64,000 bases of DNA from Chromobacterium haemolyticum DSM 19808 (GCF_000711885.1 NZ_JONK01000004.1:1-64000), one strand, 5' to 3'. Shown: positions 9,457 to 19,821, counted from the stretch's first letter. Program-made: numbers and translations. Notes: generated by a model not told the origin, from the letters alone.

Positions 9457-10191
9457 TTAGAACTTGTAGCCCTTGTGCAGGGCTACCACGCCGCCGCTCA
9501 TATTGTGGTAGTCCACCTTGCCGAAGCCGGCGTCCAGCATCATCTGCTTCAGCGTCTCCTGATCTGGATGCATGCGGATGGATTCCGCCAGGTACTGATA
9601 GCTGTCGGGATCGTTCGCCACCAGCTTGCCCATGACCGGCAGCGCCTTGAAGGAGTAGAAGTCGTAGAACGGCGACAGCGGTTTCCATACTTTGGAGAAC
9701 TCCAGCACCATCAGTTTGCCGCCCGGCTTCAGCACCCGGCACATTTCCTTCAGCGCCGCATCCTTATGCGTCATATTGCGCAGGCCGAAAGCTACCGACA
9801 CCGCGTCGAAGTAATTCTCGGGGAAGGGCAGTTTCTCCGCGTCGGCCAGCGAGACCGGCAGTATCAGACCTTCGTCCAGCAGCCGGTCGCGGCCCACGGT
9901 CAGCATGGAGCTGTTGATGTCGGTCAGCCACACTTCGCCGCTCTTGCCCACGCGCTTGGCCCAGCCTCGGGACAGGTCGCCGGTGCCGCCGGCGATGTCC
10001 AGCACCTTGTCGCCGGCCTTGACGCCGGAAGTGGTCAGGGTGAAGTGTTTCCACACCCGGTGCAGTCCGCCCGACATCAGGTCGTTCATCACATCGTATT
10101 TCTTGGCCACCGAGTGGAACACATCGGCCACCTTGGCGGCTTTTTCGCTTTCGGCTACGGTCTTGAAGCCGAAGTGGGTCGTCTTGTCCAT
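9457..10191 (-). CDS. ubiE: Ubiquinone/menaquinone C-methyltransferase UbiE
   Basis: The 244-residue class I SAM-dependent methyltransferase shows [12 protein letters not shown] near the start, [10 protein letters not shown] (SAM motif I) and the family signature around LRNMTHKD. It methylates the quinone ring of demethylmenaquinone or the 2-polyprenyl-6-methoxy-benzoquinol intermediate. ATG 10191 is preceded by GGGAG and lies 2 bp after the stop of the DUF971 gene, so the two are translationally linked. The stop TAA is the flanking trinucleotide of repeat R2. Confidence 0.97.
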   Translation of the reverse strand: MDKTTHFGFKTVAESEKAAKVADVFHSVAKKYDVMNDLMSGGLHRVWKHFTLTTSGVKAGDKVLDIAGGTGDLSRGWAKRVGKSGEVWLTDINSSMLTVGRDRLLDEGLILPVSLADAEKLPFPENYFDAVSVAFGLRNMTHKDAALKEMCRVLKPGGKLMVLEFSKVWKPLSPFYDFYSFKALPVMGKLVANDPDSYQYLAESIRMHPDQETLKQMMLDAGFGKVDYHNMSGGVVALHKGYKF

Positions 10192-10193
10192 GG

Positions 10194-10565
10194 TCACTCC
10201 CTGCTCGCGCCTGCGGCGGCGAGGCGATTGAGATAATCCTGCCAGTACTGGTCGCGCTTGGCGCCCAGCTCGTATAGATAGCTCCAGCTGTACAGCCCGC
10301 TGTCGTGGCCGTCGTCGAAGGTGATCTTCAGCGCGTAATGGCCCACCGGCTCCAGCGCGGTGACGGCGACATGGCGCTTGCCGGTTTGCAACACTTCCTG
10401 GCCGGCGCCGTGGCCGCGCACTTCCGCCGATGGCGAGTAGACGCGCAGGTATTCGCAAGGCAGTTCGAAGCGGGCGCCGTCGTCGAAGCTGATTTCCAGC
10501 ACGCGCGATACCGCGTGCAGTTGGATGTCCTGCGGCGAGGGCGCGTCGGGGGTGAGTCCGGACAT
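10194..10565 (-). CDS. DUF971 (gamma-butyrobetaine hydroxylase N-terminal-like) protein
   Basis: The 123-residue protein contains the DUF971 fold seen at the N-terminus of gamma-butyrobetaine hydroxylase and as a stand-alone protein in many proteobacteria. Conserved elements include [19 protein letters not shown] and the aromatic patch [13 protein letters not shown]. Its biochemical role is unknown. The tight fit before ubiE suggests a link to quinone or Fe-dependent chemistry, but only by position. The start at 10565 is preceded by GAGGA. Confidence 0.85.
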   Translation of the reverse strand: MSGLTPDAPSPQDIQLHAVSRVLEISFDDGARFELPCEYLRVYSPSAEVRGHGAGQEVLQTGKRHVAVTALEPVGHYALKITFDDGHDSGLYSWSYLYELGAKRDQYWQDYLNRLAAAGASRE

Positions 10566-10602
10566 GATCTGATCCTCTAAAGGCGGCTGATCAAGCCGCG
10601 CA

Positions 10603-11625
10603 TCAGTCTTTTCGTTCCAGCAGCATGGCGTCGCCATAGCTGAAGAAACGGTATTCCTGCTCCACCGCGTGCTGGTAGGCGGCGCGGATCTCCTCGTAGC
10701 CGGCGAAGGCCGAGACCAACATCAGCAGCGTGGACTTGGGCAGGTGGAAATTGGTCAGCAGGCGGTCCACCACCCGGAAGCGATAGCCCGGAGTGATGAA
10801 GATGTCGGTTTCGCCGCGGCCTGCGGTCAGTTCGCCGCCGCGGGCCGCGGATTCCAACGCGCGCATGCTGGTGGTGCCCACCGACAGCACTTTGCGGCCC
10901 GCGGCGTGGGCTTCCGCTATCAGCGCGCGAGTGGTTTCCGGCACTTCGTAGATCTCGCTGTGCATCTTATGTTCGGCGATATTGTCCACCCGCACCGGCT
11001 GGAAGGTGCCGGCGCCGACGTGCAGGGTGACGTAGGCCAGCCGCACGCCTTTGGCGCGCAGCTGATCCAGCATGTCTTCGGTGAAATGCAGGCCTGCGGT
11101 GGGCGCCGCCACCGCGCCGCGTTCGCGGGCGTAGACGGTTTGGTAGCGCTCGTCATCCTCGTGACCGGCGCCGCGCTCTATATAAGGGGGCAGCGGCAGC
11201 TTGCCGGAGGTTTCCAGGATGTCGAATAGATTGTCCTCGGCCAGGAAGCGCAGCTTGAACAGTTCGCCGTGGCGCTCTACCATTTCCGCCTCCCAGCGAT
11301 CGGCGAAGATCAGCCTGGTGCCGGGCTTGGGCGATTTGGAGGAGCGGATGTGGGCCAGCGCGGTGTGCGCGTCCAGCACGCGTTCAATCAGCGCCTCGAT
11401 CTTGCCGCCGCTGGCTTTTTCGCCGAACAGCCGCGCCTTGATCACGCGGGTGTCGTTGAAGACCATCACGTCGCCGGGGCTGACCTGATCAATGAAATCG
11501 GTGAAGCGCAGATTGGCGCGCTCATGGCCGGCCACGCGCAGCAAGCGGCTGGCGCCGCGCTCCGCCGGGGGGTGCTGGGCGATCAAGCGCTCGGGCAGGT
11601 GGTAGTCGAAGTCGGAAAGCTGCAT
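10603..11625 (-). CDS. queA: S-adenosylmethionine:tRNA ribosyltransferase-isomerase QueA
   Basis: The 340-residue protein begins [17 protein letters not shown] and contains the QueA signatures [25 protein letters not shown] and [16 protein letters not shown]. It transfers the ribosyl part of SAM to preQ1 at tRNA position 34 to give epoxyqueuosine. ATG 11625 was preferred to an upstream in-frame start at 11652 because family similarity begins there. queF, which makes preQ1, is also in the window but at 16.5 kb. A weak hairpin lies just after the stop. Confidence 0.97.
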   Translation of the reverse strand: MQLSDFDYHLPERLIAQHPPAERGASRLLRVAGHERANLRFTDFIDQVSPGDVMVFNDTRVIKARLFGEKASGGKIEALIERVLDAHTALAHIRSSKSPKPGTRLIFADRWEAEMVERHGELFKLRFLAEDNLFDILETSGKLPLPPYIERGAGHEDDERYQTVYARERGAVAAPTAGLHFTEDMLDQLRAKGVRLAYVTLHVGAGTFQPVRVDNIAEHKMHSEIYEVPETTRALIAEAHAAGRKVLSVGTTSMRALESAARGGELTAGRGETDIFITPGYRFRVVDRLLTNFHLPKSTLLMLVSAFAGYEEIRAAYQHAVEQEYRFFSYGDAMLLERKD

Positions 11626-11904
11626 AAGACGTAAAAGATTCAGAATCGGCAAATTATACCCGTGCCGCCGTCCTCCGGCATCAGCTTAGTGAGCGAGGTG
11701 GCGGGATTTGCGCTGAATCAACATCGATTTTCGGCAAGGCGGTAAAAACTTGCCACGTGGAAAAACGCCCGTGGATACTAGTGCTTTGACTCGAAGAATG
11801 GCCGTGCCTGGTGTCCAAACAACTGTTTTAAATGATGCAAAAGCTAGACATCTTGCAGCGAATTGCGGCAAACTCGCGCCCAAGATGATAAACAGGAGCA
11901 GGCT

Positions 11905-12354
11905 TTGACCGGAAAAATCCTCGTGTTGCATGGCCCCAACCTCAATCTGCTGGGACAGCGGGAGCCGCAGCACTACGGCCGGGAAACGCTTGACGATATC
12001 AACCAGCGGCTGGAACAGCAGGCTAGCGCCGCAGGGTTTGAATTGTCGGCATTGCAGAGCAATGCGGAACATGTGTTGATTGACCGCGTGCAGCAGTGCC
12101 TGCATGACGGTACTGCCTTCATTCTGGTCAATCCGGCCGCTTTCACCCATACCAGCGTCGCCTTGCGCGATGCGCTGGCGGCGGTGCGAGTGCCGTTTAT
12201 CGAAGTCCACCTTTCCAACGTTCATGCGCGCGAACCGTTCCGCCAACATTCGTATTTCTCCGACCTCGCGGTCGGCGTGATCTGCGGACTCGGCGCCCAC
12301 GGCTATGAACTGGCGCTTGCGCACGCCATCCGGCACCTTGCCGCGCAAGCCTGA
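11905..12354 (+). CDS. aroQ: 3-Dehydroquinate dehydratase, type II
   Basis: The 149-residue protein has the type II dehydroquinase N-terminus ([18 protein letters not shown]) with its mobile-loop residues, [10 protein letters not shown]-like NPAAFTHTS and the conserved EVHLSN and HGYELAL segments. It dehydrates 3-dehydroquinate in the shikimate pathway. The start is TTG 11905, chosen because AGGAG lies seven bases before it; longer in-frame starts lack a ribosome site. It is the first gene of an aroQ-accB-accC cluster, an arrangement common in proteobacteria. Confidence 0.95.
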   Translation: MTGKILVLHGPNLNLLGQREPQHYGRETLDDINQRLEQQASAAGFELSALQSNAEHVLIDRVQQCLHDGTAFILVNPAAFTHTSVALRDALAAVRVPFIEVHLSNVHAREPFRQHSYFSDLAVGVICGLGAHGYELALAHAIRHLAAQA

Positions 12355-12390
12355 CTCACTCTACCGAATATCCCACTCGAAGGATTATCA

Positions 12391-12846
12391 ATGGATCTCC
12401 GTAAACTCAAGAAGCTGATCGATCTCGTCGAGGAATCCGGCATCGCCGAACTCGAAGTGACCGAGGGGGAAGAAAAAGTCCGCATCACCCGCGTATCCGC
12501 CGCGCCGCAGATGGCTTACGCTCAGCCGATGACCGCACTGCAAGTGCCCAACGCGCAAAGCGCAGCCGTTGCCGCTCCGGTTGCCGAGGCCGCCGCGCCG
12601 GCCAGCAACGACAAGAACGCAATGAAATCGCCTATGGTGGGTACGTTCTATCGTTCGCCCAGTCCGGGCGCCAAGAGCTTCATCGAGGTGGGGCAGAACG
12701 TCAACGCCGGCGATACCCTGTGCATCATCGAAGCGATGAAGCTGATGAACGAGATCGAAGCCGACCGTTCCGGCGTGGTCAAGGCCATTCTGGTTGAAGA
12801 CGGCCAGCCGGTGGAATTCGGCGAGCCGTTGTTCATCATCGAGTAA
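12391..12846 (+). CDS. accB: Biotin carboxyl carrier protein of acetyl-CoA carboxylase
   Basis: The 151-residue protein has an N-terminal helix ([16 protein letters not shown]), an Ala/Pro-rich linker at residues 45-75 and a biotinyl domain with EAMKLMNE, where Lys117 carries biotin. It brings the carboxybiotin arm from AccC to the carboxyltransferase in the first step of fatty acid synthesis. It lies 36 bp after aroQ and 121 bp before accC; a strong hairpin occupies that gap. Confidence 0.98.
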   Translation: MDLRKLKKLIDLVEESGIAELEVTEGEEKVRITRVSAAPQMAYAQPMTALQVPNAQSAAVAAPVAEAAAPASNDKNAMKSPMVGTFYRSPSPGAKSFIEVGQNVNAGDTLCIIEAMKLMNEIEADRSGVVKAILVEDGQPVEFGEPLFIIE

Positions 12847-12918
12847 GCCAGACGACAGGCTGACGGCAAGGGGGCACGGCGCAGCGTCTGTGCCCTTGTC
12901 GTTTGCCACGACAGCATT

Positions 12919-12954
12919 GGCGGCCCCGCCGGCGACGACGCCGGCGGGGCCGCC
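12919..12954 (+). promoter_or_regulatory. Perfect 16-bp hairpin in the accB-accC gap
   Basis: The arms GGCGGCCCCGCCGGCG (12919-12934) and CGCCGGCGGGGCCGCC (12939-12954) are fully complementary around a 4-base loop (ACGA). No T-run follows, so it is not a standard terminator. It ends 13 bases before the accC start codon, directly upstream of the ribosome site (AGCGGAG), so it could affect mRNA processing or accC translation. Confidence 0.7.
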
Positions 12955-12967
12955 AGCGGAGAATTCC

Positions 12968-14326
12968 ATGTTTGAAAAAATTCTGATTGCCAACCGGGGC
13001 GAGATTGCCCTGCGTATCCAGCGCGCCTGCCGCGAAATGGGCATCAAGACCGTGGTGGTGCATTCCGAGGCCGACCGCGAAGCCAAGTACGTGAAGCTGG
13101 CCGACGAGTCGGTTTGCATCGGCCCGGCGCCTAGCGGCAAGAGTTACCTGAACGTGCCGGCCCTGATCGCCGCCGCCGAAGTGACCGACTCCCAGGCCAT
13201 CCATCCGGGTTACGGTTTTCTGTCGGAAAACGCCGACTTCGCCGAGCGCGTCGAGCAGTCCGGCTTCGTGTTCATCGGCCCGCGTCCGGACACCATCCGC
13301 CAGATGGGCGACAAGGTGTCCGCCAAGAACGCGATGATAGAGGCCGGCGTGCCCTGCGTGCCGGGCTCCGACGGCGCCTTGCCGGAAGATCCGGCCGAAA
13401 TCGTCAAGATCGCCAAGAAAATCGGTTTCCCGGTGATCATCAAGGCCGCCGGCGGCGGCGGCGGTCGCGGCATGCGCGTGGTGCATACCGAAGGCGCGCT
13501 GATCAATTCGGTGCAGATGACCCGCGCCGAAGCCGGCGCGGCTTTCGGCAACCCCACCGTCTACATGGAAAAATTCCTGGAAGAGCCGCGCCATATCGAA
13601 ATCCAGATTCTGGCGGACGAATACGGCAACGCCATCTATCTGGGCGAGCGCGACTGCTCGATGCAGCGCCGCCACCAGAAGATCATCGAGGAAGCGCCGG
13701 CGCCGGGCATCACCGACAAGCAGCGCCAGAAGATAGGCGAAGCCTGCGCCGAAGCCTGCCGACGCATCGGCTACCGCGGCGCCGGCACGTTCGAATTCCT
13801 GTTCGAGCGAGGCGAGTTCTACTTCATCGAGATGAATACCCGCGTGCAGGTTGAGCACCCGGTGACCGAGATGATTACCGGCATCGACATCGTGCAAGAG
13901 CAGATCCGCATCGCCGCCGGCGAGAAACTGCGCTACAAACAGAAAGACGTGGTGTTGCGCGGCCATGCGATGGAGTGCCGGATCAACGCGGAGGACCCGT
14001 TCACCTTCGTGCCGTCCCCGGGCAAGATCGAAAGCTACCATCCGGCCGGCGGCCCGGGCATTCGCATCGATTCGCATATTTACCAGGGCTACACCGTGCC
14101 TTCGCATTACGATTCCATGGTGGGCAAGCTGATCGCCTTCGGCGATACCCGCGACCAGGCGATGGCGCGGATGCGGGTAGCGCTGTCGGAAATCTCCATT
14201 TCCGGCATCAAGACCAACATTCCGCTGCATCAGGAACTGTTCATGGACGCGGCCTTCCAACGCGGCGGCACGTGCATTCACTATCTGGAGCAGCGTTTGT
14301 CGCAGCAGAAAAAAGGGGGCGCGTAA
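12968..14326 (+). CDS. accC: Biotin carboxylase subunit of acetyl-CoA carboxylase
   Basis: The 452-residue protein starts [20 protein letters not shown] and contains the ATP-grasp loop GGGGRGMR, the [16 protein letters not shown] active-site segment and the C-terminal biotin-carboxylase domain. It carboxylates the biotin on AccB using bicarbonate and ATP. The start at 12968 fits the family; the frame is open upstream only by chance. Its stop overlaps the prmA start by one base (taATG). Confidence 0.98.
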   Translation: MFEKILIANRGEIALRIQRACREMGIKTVVVHSEADREAKYVKLADESVCIGPAPSGKSYLNVPALIAAAEVTDSQAIHPGYGFLSENADFAERVEQSGFVFIGPRPDTIRQMGDKVSAKNAMIEAGVPCVPGSDGALPEDPAEIVKIAKKIGFPVIIKAAGGGGGRGMRVVHTEGALINSVQMTRAEAGAAFGNPTVYMEKFLEEPRHIEIQILADEYGNAIYLGERDCSMQRRHQKIIEEAPAPGITDKQRQKIGEACAEACRRIGYRGAGTFEFLFERGEFYFIEMNTRVQVEHPVTEMITGIDIVQEQIRIAAGEKLRYKQKDVVLRGHAMECRINAEDPFTFVPSPGKIESYHPAGGPGIRIDSHIYQGYTVPSHYDSMVGKLIAFGDTRDQAMARMRVALSEISISGIKTNIPLHQELFMDAAFQRGGTCIHYLEQRLSQQKKGGA

Positions 14327-15222
14327 TGGCCTGGCTGCAAGCCACCATTGACGCCGAGTCAACCGTTGCCGAGCGTCTGGCCGACGCGTTGATGGACGCC
14401 GGCGCGCTGTCCACCGCGATCGAGGACGCTTTTGCCGGCACCGAGCGCGAAGAGCCCATTTTCGGCGAGCCCGGCGAGCCGGTGGACAAGCTGTGGAGCC
14501 GCAGCCGCATCATCACCTTGTTTGATGAAGCGGCCGACGTGGCCCTGCTGATCGCCGCCGCCGCCAACGCCTGCGGCCTGAGCCTGCCCAGCTACAACGT
14601 GGAGCGGGTGGAAGAGCAGGATTGGGTGCGTCTGACCCAGTCGCAGTTTGATCCGATCCGGATTTCGGACCGGCTGTGGATCACGCCGACCTGGCACGAA
14701 CCGCCGGCGCCGAACGCCGTCAACCTGCAATTGGACCCGGGCCTGGCTTTCGGCACCGGCAGCCATCCCACCACGCGCTTGTGTCTGCAGTGGCTGGACG
14801 CGCATCTGCAAGGCGGAGAAAGCGTGCTGGACTATGGTTGCGGCTCGGGCATCCTCGCCATCGCCGCGCTGAAGTTGGGCGCGGTCTCGGCCTTGGGCGT
14901 GGATATCGACCCGCAGGCGGTGCGGGCCAGCCAGGACAACGCCGAGCAGAACCAGGTCAAGGCGGATTTCCGCCTGCCGGACCAGAACCCGGAAGCGGTC
15001 TACGACGTGGTACTGGCCAATATTCTGGCCAATCCGCTGCGCATGTTGGGCCAGTTGCTGGCGAGCCACGTCAAAACCGGTGGTAGAATCGTGCTTTCAG
15101 GCATTCTCGCCGAACAAGCCGAAGAATTGTCGGCCATCTACGAACAATGGTTCCAGATGGACGCTCCGGTGTTCGACGAAGGATGGACCAGACTGACAGG
15201 AACCCGACGTCCCACGGTATGA
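14326..15222 (+). CDS. prmA: Ribosomal protein L11 methyltransferase
   Basis: The 298-residue protein has the PrmA N-terminal substrate domain ([11 protein letters not shown]...), the linker FGTGSHPTTRLCLQWL and SAM motif I (VLDYGCGSGILAIAA), with NILANPL as the NPPY-type element. It trimethylates L11 on several amino groups. It overlaps accC by one base and the next gene by three, so the run is almost certainly one transcript. Confidence 0.97.
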   Translation: MAWLQATIDAESTVAERLADALMDAGALSTAIEDAFAGTEREEPIFGEPGEPVDKLWSRSRIITLFDEAADVALLIAAAANACGLSLPSYNVERVEEQDWVRLTQSQFDPIRISDRLWITPTWHEPPAPNAVNLQLDPGLAFGTGSHPTTRLCLQWLDAHLQGGESVLDYGCGSGILAIAALKLGAVSALGVDIDPQAVRASQDNAEQNQVKADFRLPDQNPEAVYDVVLANILANPLRMLGQLLASHVKTGGRIVLSGILAEQAEELSAIYEQWFQMDAPVFDEGWTRLTGTRRPTV

Positions 15223-16328
15223 CATATACGACACAGTGCCCCAATTGCCAGACACGCTTCAAGGTCAATGATGCCCAATTAGCGGCCGCCAATGGCTTGG
15301 TGCGCTGCGGGCGCTGTTCGCATGTGTTCAACGCCACCGAGCACTTCGTCGCGGCGGAAGCGCCGCCGGCGGAGCCTCCGCGCGCCGTGGCGCCACAGCC
15401 GGCCGTTCCGCAGCCGGCTGCCCAGCCTCGCGAGGCGCTGGACGATTTCGAGCTGGAAGTGCCGGATTTCGATCCGGGCGCCAGCACTGCTGAAGCCCCG
15501 CCGGACGAATTGCTGATGCCCCCGCCGATGGCGGAGGAGACCCCGGCCGCCCGCGCCGACGTCGAGGAGTTCCAGCGCGCTTTGGCGGAGGCGATGCAGA
15601 ATCGCCATGTCAGCGCGCCGCTGGGCAACCCGTTTGACGCCGAGCCGCCTGCCGCCGCGGAGCCCGCGCCGGAAGTGTTCGGCAACCGTCGTCGCCCCGC
15701 GCCGGAACCGGAAGCGGAAGCCGCGCCGGCAGCGATTGCTGAGCCCAAGTTTGAAGAGCCCCCCGCCAGACCGATGCAGGAAGCGCGCGTCGAGCCGCTG
15801 TCTAGCCACCGTGAAGACGAGCCGGACGAGTCGCCGCGTCGACGCCATCCGGCGCTAACCTTCCTGGCCGTCCTCGCCTCGGTGATAGGCGTGCTGGTGT
15901 TGGCCGGCCAATTGGTGTATTTCAACCGCACCCGGATCGCGGCGGAAGTGCCGGAGCTGCGTCCGACGCTGGAAAGCCTGTGCGGCGCCGTAGGCTGCGC
16001 GGTGCCTTGGCCCACCGACATCGCCCGCGTGCGCACCGAGTGGTCGGAATTGGCCTTCGTCCCGGATTTCCCCAATCTGATCCAGTTATCCGCCACGCTG
16101 AAGAACCACGCCACTTACTCCCAGGCCTATCCGATGCTGGAAGTGACCTTGAAGGATTCGGACGACCAAGTGCTGATCCGCAAAGTGTTCGCGCCCAAGG
16201 AGTATTTGAAGCCCGACGATTTCAAGCTGGGGCATTTCAACGCCAACAGCGAGGTCAAGGTGACCATGCGCTTGGATGCGGGCAAGGTGCATGCGATGGG
16301 GTATAGCTTGTATTGGTTCTACCCTTGA
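15219..16328 (+). CDS. Zinc-ribbon (MJ0042-type) and DUF3426 membrane protein
   Basis: The 369-residue protein starts MTYTTQCPNCQTRFKV, giving a zinc ribbon with two CxxC pairs in the first 40 residues. A long Pro/Ala/Glu-rich linker follows (residues about 45-205). Next is one membrane helix (FLAVLASVIGVLVLAGQLVYF) and then a DUF3426 domain of about 120 residues that should be periplasmic. This architecture is common next to prmA in betaproteobacteria. Its function is unknown; a sensor or assembly role is only a guess. The ATG overlaps the prmA stop (ATGA). Confidence 0.9.
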   Translation: MTYTTQCPNCQTRFKVNDAQLAAANGLVRCGRCSHVFNATEHFVAAEAPPAEPPRAVAPQPAVPQPAAQPREALDDFELEVPDFDPGASTAEAPPDELLMPPPMAEETPAARADVEEFQRALAEAMQNRHVSAPLGNPFDAEPPAAAEPAPEVFGNRRRPAPEPEAEAAPAAIAEPKFEEPPARPMQEARVEPLSSHREDEPDESPRRRHPALTFLAVLASVIGVLVLAGQLVYFNRTRIAAEVPELRPTLESLCGAVGCAVPWPTDIARVRTEWSELAFVPDFPNLIQLSATLKNHATYSQAYPMLEVTLKDSDDQVLIRKVFAPKEYLKPDDFKLGHFNANSEVKVTMRLDAGKVHAMGYSLYWFYP

Positions 16329-16355
16329 ACCATTGATCATCGTTTCCAATACGAC

Positions 16356-16389
16356 AAACAGGCCGGCATTTGCCGGCCTGTTTGCTTTT
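16356..16389 (+). terminator. Terminator after the aroQ-to-DUF3426 cluster
   Basis: The arms AAACAGGCCGGCA (16356-16368) and TGCCGGCCTGTTT (16371-16383) pair perfectly and run into a T-rich tail. It lies 27 bases after the DUF3426 stop. Confidence 0.85.
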
Positions 16390-16398
16390 CCCCGCTCA

Positions 16399-16541
16399 GA
16401 GCCTGTTCAAAGTCTCGCGAGCAAGGGTGAGACAAGGCGAAAACGAGCGAAAAAGCCGAATGTACACGTGGTACATGAGCATTTTGAGCTTGTATTCACC
16501 GTGCAACGCTCCACGAAGCGCAGCAGACTTTGAACTGGTTC
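16399..16541 (+). repeat. Palindromic MITE-like repeat, copy R3 (143 bp)
   Basis: The ends are GAGCCTGTTCAAAGTCT and AGACTTTGAACTGGTTC. The flanks are TCA (16396-16398) and TTA (16542-16544): both fit TNA but differ in the middle base. The centre holds ATGTAC-ACGTG-GTACAT. It lies between convergent genes, and the queF stop is 12 bases beyond the right end. Confidence 0.85.
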
Positions 16542-16552
16542 TTAGAACAACC

Positions 16553-17392
16553 TTATTGCCTCGCGGTGCGGGTATTCCCCACCGGCATCTCGCCGCAATT
16601 GCTCCGGAAGGGGTTGATGTCCAGTCCGCCGCGGCGGGTGTAGCGTGCGTAGACGGTGAGCCGGCTGGGCGCGCAGGCGCGCAGCAGATCGGTGAAGATG
16701 CGTTCCACGCATTGCTCGTGGAATTCATTGTGCTGGCGGAAGCCTATCAGGTAGCGCAGCAGCGCCTCGCGGTCCAGCCGTGGGCCGGTGTAGCGGATCT
16801 GCACGCTGCCCCAGTCCGGTTGGCCGGTGACCAGGCAGTTGGATTTCAGCAGATGGCTGCACAGGGTTTCGCTGACGACATCGTCGGCGTCGGCGCGCAG
16901 GATCTGCGGGCAGGGCGCGTAGTTATCCACCTCGATGTCCAGATCGTCGATGCAGTCGCCGGCCAGTTCGGCGATGGTTTCGCCGCCAAACTCTTGCGGC
17001 AGCATGATGTCGACGCCTATCGCCTTGCCGGCGGCGGCGGATAGGTCGTCGGCCAGCTGGCGGCGCAGCGCGTCCAGGCCGGCCATCCGGGTCTGGTTGT
17101 AGCTGTTCAGATAAAGCTTGAACGATTTGGATTCTATCAGGTTGGGGCTGTCGGCGGGGATGCGGAAGGTGGCGATGCCCACCTGCGGCTTGCCGCGCGC
17201 ATTGAGCCAGGACAGCTCGAAACCGGTCCAGATGTCCACGCCGGCAAATGGCAGCGCGGCGGCGTCCACGCCGATTTCGTCGCGCTTGACTTGGCGGGGG
17301 ATCGGAAACAGCAGGCCGGGGGCGTAATGGTCCTGGTAGCTGACGGTTTTGCCCAGAGGCGATTGCTCCGGGGACATGGCTTGAGTGTTCAT
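16553..17392 (-). CDS. queF: NADPH-dependent 7-cyano-7-deazaguanine reductase QueF
   Basis: The 279-residue protein is a long (YqcD-type) QueF. Catalytic-cysteine context SNCLVTGQPDWGSV and the NADPH/substrate motif ESKSFKLYLNS are visible, as is the C-terminal RRGGLDINPFRS. It reduces preQ0 to preQ1, the substrate that the tRNA-guanine transglycosylase inserts before QueA acts. Start is uncertain: ATG codons at 17416, 17392 and 17377 are in frame. I chose 17392 because a TATAAT-like element lies just upstream and the length then matches the family. Confidence 0.95.
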   Translation of the reverse strand: MNTQAMSPEQSPLGKTVSYQDHYAPGLLFPIPRQVKRDEIGVDAAALPFAGVDIWTGFELSWLNARGKPQVGIATFRIPADSPNLIESKSFKLYLNSYNQTRMAGLDALRRQLADDLSAAAGKAIGVDIMLPQEFGGETIAELAGDCIDDLDIEVDNYAPCPQILRADADDVVSETLCSHLLKSNCLVTGQPDWGSVQIRYTGPRLDREALLRYLIGFRQHNEFHEQCVERIFTDLLRACAPSRLTVYARYTRRGGLDINPFRSNCGEMPVGNTRTARQ

Positions 17393-17455
17393 GGCTTGAA
17401 TTATATCGGTTTTCAAAGCGGCATCGCCGCGGCGTCGCTGAGCGTGAGCCGCTTT

Positions 17456-18223
17456 TTAAAGCAGGCCCTTGCGCCACAGCGCCATCACATCCATGGTCAG
17501 CGCCACGCTGCAATGCAAGGCGATGCCCAGCCAGATGGAGCGATAGCGATAGCTGAGCGCGCCCAGCGCGACGCCGGCGACAATGGCGGCCAGGCTTTCC
17601 AGCAGCGGTTTTTCAAAATGGATCATGCAGTAGGGCAGCACCATCACGAAGACGGCGCTGACGCCCAGCCTGGGCTTGAGCCCATGCACCATATAGCCGC
17701 GAAAGAAGAATTCCAGCGCGGCGAACTGGGCGAAGTACAACAGCTCCCACAGCAGCCAGTGCGGCCACAGGCTTTCGCCTGCGCTAAGCCGGAAAAAAGG
17801 GTAGATCTTCAAAAAGCCCGGCTGTCCCGATGCCCACCACACCAGGGGCAGCATCACCGCGTAGAACAGCGGAAACAGCTTCAGGTCGGTTTTCAAGGCG
17901 GCGCGGTCCGGCCAGGCCAGGCCGAAGTCGGCCAGCGGGCGGCGGTCCAGCAGGCGGATGGCCAGCAGCGGCAGCAGGCAGTAGCTGGCGATGCTGGCCA
18001 GCGCCCAATAGGCGGCGCGGTAGAGATCGGTGTCCGGGTTGTGCACCACCTGCTGGCGGAAGGACAGGCCCAGCGCCGGCCACGATTGCTGCAGCCAGTT
18101 CAGCATCCAGTAGCGGTTGGCGGGGTAGTAGAGCAGGGTCAGGCACAGGCAACTGACCAGCAGCACGCCCGCGGCCTGGCGGTCGGCCGGCGTCAGGGAG
18201 GGCGTGCGCGGCAGGCTGCTCAT
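17456..18223 (-). CDS. CPBP-family intramembrane protease-like protein
   Basis: The 255-residue protein has about six hydrophobic segments and the CPBP (Abi/CAAX protease-like) motifs: LEFFFRG, then YCMIHFEKP, then HCSVALTMD. In the first motif the usual EExxxR is reduced to LExxxR, so one of the paired glutamates is missing. Members process or protect small peptides in some bacteria, but most have no known substrate. It starts 2 bp after the murJ stop in the same direction, so it is probably co-transcribed with murJ. Confidence 0.8.
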   Translation of the reverse strand: MSSLPRTPSLTPADRQAAGVLLVSCLCLTLLYYPANRYWMLNWLQQSWPALGLSFRQQVVHNPDTDLYRAAYWALASIASYCLLPLLAIRLLDRRPLADFGLAWPDRAALKTDLKLFPLFYAVMLPLVWWASGQPGFLKIYPFFRLSAGESLWPHWLLWELLYFAQFAALEFFFRGYMVHGLKPRLGVSAVFVMVLPYCMIHFEKPLLESLAAIVAGVALGALSYRYRSIWLGIALHCSVALTMDVMALWRKGLL

Positions 18224-18225
18224 GT

Positions 18226-19761
18226 TTAGCGTTCGCGGCGCATGAAGTCGCGCGGGCGGAAGCCGAGCGCGAACAGCGCGGCGAAATAGACGACCGCGCC
18301 GGCCGTCACCAGCAGGCTGAGCCAGGCCACGCGCTGCCAGGCTGGGCCGTGCCAGTGGACGGGCAGCAGCCATTGCAGCGCCAGCAAGGCGGCGGCCATG
18401 GCGGCGATGGCCACGGCCATTTTGCCGAGGAAGCCGCCCCAGCCGGCGGAGGGCTGGTAGATGCCGCGTTTGAGCAGCGCGCGCAGCAGCAGGCCGGCGT
18501 TGAGGCAGGAGGCGAGACCGATGGACAGCGCCAGGCCGGCGTGCTTGAGCGGGAACACGAAGGCCAGGTTCATCACTTGGGTCAGGCACAGGGTGATCAG
18601 GGCGATGCGCACCGGGGTTTTGATGTCCTGGCGCGCGTAGAAGCCAGGCGCCAGCACTTTGACCAGAATCAGGCCGAGCAGGCCGAAGGAGTAGGCGATC
18701 ACCGCCTGCTGCGACATGAGCGCGTCGTGGGCGGTGAATTTGCCGTAGGTGAACAGCGTGGCCAGCAGCGGGCCGGACAACAGGCCCAGGCCCACAGTGG
18801 CCGGCACCGCCAGCAGCAACGACAGGCGGATGCCCCAGTCCAAGAGCACGCTGAACTCGCCGTCGGAGCGGGTGGCCGCGTGTTTGGATAGAGAGGGCAG
18901 CAGGATGGTGCCCAGCGCCACGCCCAGCACGCCGGAGGGGAACTCCATCAGCCGGTCCGCGTAATACATCCAGGACACGCTGCCGGTGGGCAGAAAGGAG
19001 GCGAAGGTGGAGTTGATCAGCAGCGAGATCTGCGCGACCGACACGCCGAAAATGGCCGGCCCCATCTGTTTGATCACGCGCCAGACCGCCGGGTCGCGGA
19101 AGGCGAACACCGGGCGCGCCAGCATGCCTATCTGTTTTAGGAAGGGCAGCTGCCACACCAGTTGCACCAGGCCGCCGACAAACACCGCCCAGGCCAGCGC
19201 CATGATGGGCGGATCAAAGTGGCTGCTGAAGAACAGCGCGAACACGATGAAGCTGAGGTTGAGAAAGGTGGGCGTGAAGGCCGGAATCGAGAACTTGCCC
19301 CAGCTGTTGAGCACGCTGCCGGTCATGGACGACAGCGAAATGAAGAAAATATAAGGGAAGGACACGCGCAGGATGTCGGCGAACAGAGCCGCTTTGGCCG
19401 GCTCGCGGTAAAAGCCGGGCGCGGATATCCACATGATCAGAGGCGCGGCCAGCATGCCGACGGCGGTGACCAGCAGCAGCACCGAACCCAGCACGCCGGT
19501 GATTTTGGCGACGAATTCGCGGGTTTCCTCTTCGCTGCGCTGGTTCTTGTATTCGCCCAGAATGGGCACGAAAGCTTGCGAAAACGCGCCTTCGGCGAAC
19601 AGGCGGCGCAGCATGTTGGGAATCTTGAAGGCGGCGTTGAAGGCGTCGGCGGCCATGCCGGCCCCGAAAACGCGAGCGATGATGGTGTCGCGGACCAGGC
19701 CCAGGATGCGGGACACCATGGTCATGCTGCTGACAGCAGCCAGAGCCTTGAGCAGATTCAT
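18226..19761 (-). CDS. murJ: Lipid II flippase MurJ
   Basis: The 511-residue protein has the MurJ/MviN N-terminus ([25 protein letters not shown]) and about fourteen membrane helices of the MOP exporter superfamily. The essential arginines are visible in SRILGLVRD and [12 protein letters not shown]. It moves lipid II across the inner membrane for peptidoglycan synthesis. It is divergent from rpsT, the usual neighbour arrangement in Neisseriales and other betaproteobacteria. Confidence 0.97.
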   Translation of the reverse strand: MNLLKALAAVSSMTMVSRILGLVRDTIIARVFGAGMAADAFNAAFKIPNMLRRLFAEGAFSQAFVPILGEYKNQRSEEETREFVAKITGVLGSVLLLVTAVGMLAAPLIMWISAPGFYREPAKAALFADILRVSFPYIFFISLSSMTGSVLNSWGKFSIPAFTPTFLNLSFIVFALFFSSHFDPPIMALAWAVFVGGLVQLVWQLPFLKQIGMLARPVFAFRDPAVWRVIKQMGPAIFGVSVAQISLLINSTFASFLPTGSVSWMYYADRLMEFPSGVLGVALGTILLPSLSKHAATRSDGEFSVLLDWGIRLSLLLAVPATVGLGLLSGPLLATLFTYGKFTAHDALMSQQAVIAYSFGLLGLILVKVLAPGFYARQDIKTPVRIALITLCLTQVMNLAFVFPLKHAGLALSIGLASCLNAGLLLRALLKRGIYQPSAGWGGFLGKMAVAIAAMAAALLALQWLLPVHWHGPAWQRVAWLSLLVTAGAVVYFAALFALGFRPRDFMRRER

Positions 19762-19821
19762 GTTGCGGGTGGTTTATCTAGCGTTGAGCAGGCCCGCTAG
19801 TGTACGCCGCCAGGTTTATTG

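Noticed and set aside
11626-11904. preQ1 riboswitch before queA or a leader before aroQ
   Set aside because: I could not find the short pseudoknot pattern of a preQ1 aptamer or any clear leader structure.
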